A stretch of DNA of 23,457 nt, taken from an uncultured Candidatus Planktophila sp. (GTDB taxonomy: Bacteria > Actinomycetota > Actinomycetes > Nanopelagicales > Nanopelagicaceae). Positions 20,819-23,457 of this stretch are shown piece after piece. The notes under the pieces are model-generated. The model saw only the letters and a list, made by a program, of their open reading frames with translations. It was not told where the DNA came from and did no database searches. Positions within the stretch are counted from its first letter, which is position 1. Each line of letters opens with the position of its first letter. The position numbers and the translations under genes were made by a program. Location of the stretch: NCBI GenBank assembly GCA_937927965.1, contig CALEZA010000116.1, positions 1-23,457 on the forward strand, written 5' to 3'.

Positions 20819-21370
20819 GTGGATTTAGCTGCAGTAGGAACTGATGTCGAGCGCGTTATTGCAACAGAGGAAGAACTCAAGGCACGCGTAGCCGAACTCG
20901 CAGCTCAAGTCGATGCTGATTACGAAGGCAAGAATCTTCTCCTCGTTGGAGTTCTCAAGGGCGCAGTGATGGCGATGGCAGATCTCACTCGTGCAATGCA
21001 GACCCACATTGAAATGGACTGGATGGCAGTCTCTTCTTACGGATCAGGAACAAAATCTTCAGGAGTTGTTCGAATTCTCAAAGATTTAGATCGAGATATC
21101 ACAGGACGCAATGTTCTTATCGTCGAAGATATCGTTGATTCAGGTTTAACTCTCTCTTGGCTTCGTGCAAATCTACTTTCTCGAGGCGCCGCAGATGTTC
21201 AGATTCTCGCAATCCTTCGCAAGCCAGAGGCAGCAAAGGTTGAAGTCGAGTGCAAGTATGTTGGGTTTGATATCCCCAAGGACTTCGTTGTTGGTTATGG
21301 TCTTGATTTTGATGAGAAGTATCGCAATCTCTCATTTATTGGTGTGCTGGCAAAGCACATGTATGAATAA
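20819..21370 (+). CDS. hpt: Hypoxanthine phosphoribosyltransferase
   Basis: This 183-residue type I phosphoribosyltransferase salvages hypoxanthine (and usually guanine) to IMP (GMP) using PRPP. The PRPP-binding loop is VEDIVDSGLTL (102-112). The LLVGVLKGAVMAMADL segment and the flexible-loop SSYGSGTKSSG are also typical, as is the base-binding end FVVGYGLDFDEKYRNL. The GTG start is fixed by GAGGAG at 20806-20811, 7 nt upstream. It lies 12 bp after tilS, the usual actinobacterial order. Confidence 0.94.
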   Translation: MDLAAVGTDVERVIATEEELKARVAELAAQVDADYEGKNLLLVGVLKGAVMAMADLTRAMQTHIEMDWMAVSSYGSGTKSSGVVRILKDLDRDITGRNVLIVEDIVDSGLTLSWLRANLLSRGAADVQILAILRKPEAAKVEVECKYVGFDIPKDFVVGYGLDFDEKYRNLSFIGVLAKHMYE

Positions 21371-21379
21371 GGAATTCAG

Positions 21380-23457
21380 ATGACTAACGAAAAGAAGTCT
21401 CCAATGAAGAATCCTTTAAAGAATATTTCTAAGGGATCTGCTCCAAAGAAGAATGAGCCTAAGACTCGCGCTCAGAAGATTTTTCGCGGTCCACTCTTTT
21501 GGATCATTGCTGCAATCTTTCTAGTTTCTATCTTTGGTCAGATTTCAAATGCTGCCAATCGATACACAGTTGTAAAGACTTCACAGATTCTTGATGCTAT
21601 CGCTAAGTCAGATGTTGAATCTGCAGTTTTGATTGATAAGACTCAGAAGATTCAGCTCATTCTTAAGTCTGGTAGCACCATCAAGGGTGCATCTAAGGTT
21701 GAAGCCTCTTATGTGGTTCGCCAAGAACCAACAATCGTTGATGCGCTGACAGCTAATCCACCTTCAAAGGGCTGGAGCGTTGAGGTTCCAACGCAGTCGC
21801 TTCTAGTATCAATCTTGCTCTCATTTGGCCCAATTCTTCTTATTGGATTCCTGCTCTTCCTCATGATGAGTAGCGCCCAAGGCGGAGGAAATAAGGTCTT
21901 TAGCTTTGGAAAGTCTCGTGCAAAGCTTCAAGATAATGAAGTTCCACAGAACACCTTTGCTGATGTTGCGGGAGCTGATGAAGCAATTGCTGAGCTGGAA
22001 GAGATTAAAGATTTCTTAGCAGATCCGACAAAGTACCAATTACTGGGAGCGAAGATTCCAAAGGGTGTATTGCTCTTTGGTCCACCAGGAACAGGTAAGA
22101 CTCTCCTTGCACGCGCTGTTGCTGGTGAGGCGAAAGTTCCTTTCTATTCAATCTCTGGTTCTGATTTCGTAGAAATGTTTGTGGGTGTCGGTGCAGCTCG
22201 TGTTCGCGATCTCTTCGCTCAAGCTAAGGCAAACGCTCCAGCGATTGTCTTTGTTGATGAAATTGATGCAGTCGGTCGCCAACGCGGAACTGGTATGGGT
22301 GGTGGCCACGATGAGCGTGAGCAGACTCTTAATCAGTTGCTCGTTGAGATGGATGGCTTTGACGCTGCAGGTCAAGTTATTTTGATTGCTGCAACTAACC
22401 GACCAGATGTTCTCGATCCTGCTCTTCTTCGTCCAGGTCGCTTTGATCGTCAAATTCCTGTTGACCGTCCAGACCTTAAGGGTCGCGCAGATATTCTGAA
22501 GGTGCATGCAAAGAACAAGCCAATTGCAGAGAGCGTTGATTTAGTTGCATATGCTCGACGCACACCAGGATTTACTGGTGCTGATTTAGCAAATGTTTTA
22601 AATGAAGCAGCATTACTTGCAGCTCGTGAAGGAAGCAAAGTAATTACTAATTCAGATATTGATGAGGCAATTGATCGTGTAATGGCTGGACCACAAAAGC
22701 AATCAAGGTTGATGACTGAAGAAGAGCGTCGCATTACTGCGTATCACGAGGGCGGTCACGCGCTCGCGGCTGCTGCGATGCGAAACACCGACCCAGTGAC
22801 GAAGGTTACGATTCTTCCCCGCGGCCGCGCGCTCGGATACACGATGGTTGTCCCAATCGACGACAAGTATTCGATTACCCGAAACGAACTGCTCGACCAA
22901 CTCACCTACGCGATGGGTGGTCGTGTGGCCGAGGAGGTTGTTTTCCAGGACCCGACGACCGGTGCTTCAAACGATATTCAGAAGGCGACCAACATCGCCC
23001 GAGAGATGGTCACCAAGTATGGCTTCAGCAACAGCGTCGGCGCCGTCTCGTTTGGTGGCGGCGGCGAGGTCTTCATCGGCCGCGACATGGCCCAGGCCAA
23101 GGAATACTCCGAGGCGACCGCGCAGCTGATCGACATCGAGGTGCGCGCGATTATCGAGGCAGCTCATGAAGAGGCCTACCGCGCCTTGTCTACCAACCGT
23201 GCGGTTCTCGACGACCTGGCTCGCGAGCTCATGGAGCGCGAGACCCTGCAGGCCGAGGACATCGCCAAGGTGTTCAAGCCGGTCAAGAAGTTGGCAGTTC
23301 GAGCAGAGTGGCTGAGCGACCGCAAGCGTCCGCGCTCCAAGCAGGGTCCGATTGTAATCCCTAAGAAGGGTTCGACCGCTGCCGCAATCGAGGCCGAGGC
23401 TAAGGCTGCGGCCGTCAAGCCTGCCGCAAAGAAGGCTCCTGCTAAGGCCTCCGCCGC
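21380..23457 (+). CDS. ftsH: ATP-dependent zinc metalloprotease FtsH (3' end beyond window)
   Basis: At least 692 residues are present and the frame is still open at the window end. FtsH degrades misfolded membrane proteins and regulatory proteins. Order: cytoplasmic N-terminus, TM1 (about 38-56), a short external domain, TM2 (about 141-165), AAA+ domain with Walker A GPPGTGKT (234-241), Walker B FVDEID and arginine fingers in the RPGRFDR region, then the M41 peptidase with zinc site HEGGH (456-460, the Gly form common in actinobacteria). The C-terminus becomes Lys/Ala-rich ([16 protein letters not shown]). AAGGAA is 5 nt upstream of the ATG. Base composition and codon use change abruptly at codon 453/454, although frame and homology continue. 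Confidence 0.95.
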   Translation, partial: MTNEKKSPMKNPLKNISKGSAPKKNEPKTRAQKIFRGPLFWIIAAIFLVSIFGQISNAANRYTVVKTSQILDAIAKSDVESAVLIDKTQKIQLILKSGSTIKGASKVEASYVVRQEPTIVDALTANPPSKGWSVEVPTQSLLVSILLSFGPILLIGFLLFLMMSSAQGGGNKVFSFGKSRAKLQDNEVPQNTFADVAGADEAIAELEEIKDFLADPTKYQLLGAKIPKGVLLFGPPGTGKTLLARAVAGEAKVPFYSISGSDFVEMFVGVGAARVRDLFAQAKANAPAIVFVDEIDAVGRQRGTGMGGGHDEREQTLNQLLVEMDGFDAAGQVILIAATNRPDVLDPALLRPGRFDRQIPVDRPDLKGRADILKVHAKNKPIAESVDLVAYARRTPGFTGADLANVLNEAALLAAREGSKVITNSDIDEAIDRVMAGPQKQSRLMTEEERRITAYHEGGHALAAAAMRNTDPVTKVTILPRGRALGYTMVVPIDDKYSITRNELLDQLTYAMGGRVAEEVVFQDPTTGASNDIQKATNIAREMVTKYGFSNSVGAVSFGGGGEVFIGRDMAQAKEYSEATAQLIDIEVRAIIEAAHEEAYRALSTNRAVLDDLARELMERETLQAEDIAKVFKPVKKLAVRAEWLSDRKRPRSKQGPIVIPKKGSTAAAIEAEAKAAAVKPAAKKAPAKASA
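22739..23457 (+). other. High-G+C segment with foreign codon use inside ftsH
   Basis: From codon 454 onward G+C in the 60-base blocks I counted is 60-70% (67, 60, 70, 63, 62), against 37% and 47% in the two blocks just before. All 14 Thr codons in this segment are ACC or ACG, whereas 18 of 21 in the preceding 453 codons are ACA or ACT. Asp GAC, Ala GCC/GCG and Ile ATC become dominant in the same place. The segment runs to the window end, so its far boundary is unseen. It may be transferred DNA or an assembly joint. Confidence 0.85.

Noticed and set aside
1..23457. CRISPR array, tRNA/rRNA genes, insertion sequences, phage genes or a large new defence system
   Set aside because: No regularly spaced repeats, cloverleaf-like segments, transposase, integrase or defence-type domains were seen. 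All sizeable stretches are covered by ordinary metabolic, transport and envelope genes.

Overview
The window reads as chromosomal DNA from a small, streamlined, Gram-positive actinobacterium of modest G+C content (mid-40s per cent in the parts I looked at). The pointers are an actinobacterial-type tilS-hpt-ftsH cluster, a MetZ-type O-succinylhomoserine sulfhydrylase, heme O synthase, secreted proteins with plain Sec signals, many GTG/TTG starts, gaps of a few bases and frequent 1-4 bp overlaps. Freshwater planktonic lineages such as acI/Nanopelagicales would fit, but that is inference from gene content and composition only.

Layout. 1-240: 3' end of an unrecognised acidic protein. 263-1585: a small winged-helix regulator divergent from an SbtA-type bicarbonate permease, with a palindromic candidate operator between them. 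1630-2685: cytochrome P450. 2813-6403: a xylose/ribose-type ABC uptake operon (binding protein, single-domain ATPase, permease) plus a DinB-like gene. 6486-7184: LuxR-type regulator. 7287-7712: two small genes, a secreted 97-aa protein and a 39-aa membrane microprotein. 7737-8624: EamA exporter. 8627-9769 (minus): NiCoT nickel/cobalt permease under a Nur-box-like palindrome. 9906-10832: TPR protein. 10803-12625 (minus): MFS transporter and SpoU/TrmH methyltransferase. 12648-14198: small membrane protein and D-Ala-D-Ala carboxypeptidase. 14201-14677 (minus): membrane-anchored His/Asp/Glu-rich protein. 14776-15645: heme O synthase. 15627-16850 (minus): metZ. 16893-18588: ABC exporter. 18644-23457: NlpC/P60 hydrolase, tilS, hpt and ftsH (cut by the window end).

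Two properties run through the whole window. First, nine genes have a TANNNT -10 hexamer ending 6 (once 7) nt before the start codon and no Shine-Dalgarno sequence, the arrangement expected for leaderless mRNAs. One divergent pair even shares bases between its -10 boxes. Second, four of the five convergent gene pairs end within 2 bp of each other or overlap by 19-30 bp, leaving no room for dedicated intrinsic terminators.

The most striking anomaly is inside ftsH. At codon 453/454 (about 22,739), just before the HEGGH zinc-protease motif, composition jumps from about 37-47% to 60-70% G+C and codon choice flips (Thr codons: 18 of 21 end in A/T before, 0 of 14 after), while the reading frame and protein homology continue. 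This is either an intragenic recombination with a high-G+C actinobacterial ftsH or a chimeric assembly. I found no tRNA, rRNA, CRISPR array, insertion sequence or prophage gene, and no gene-free stretch longer than about 130 bp.
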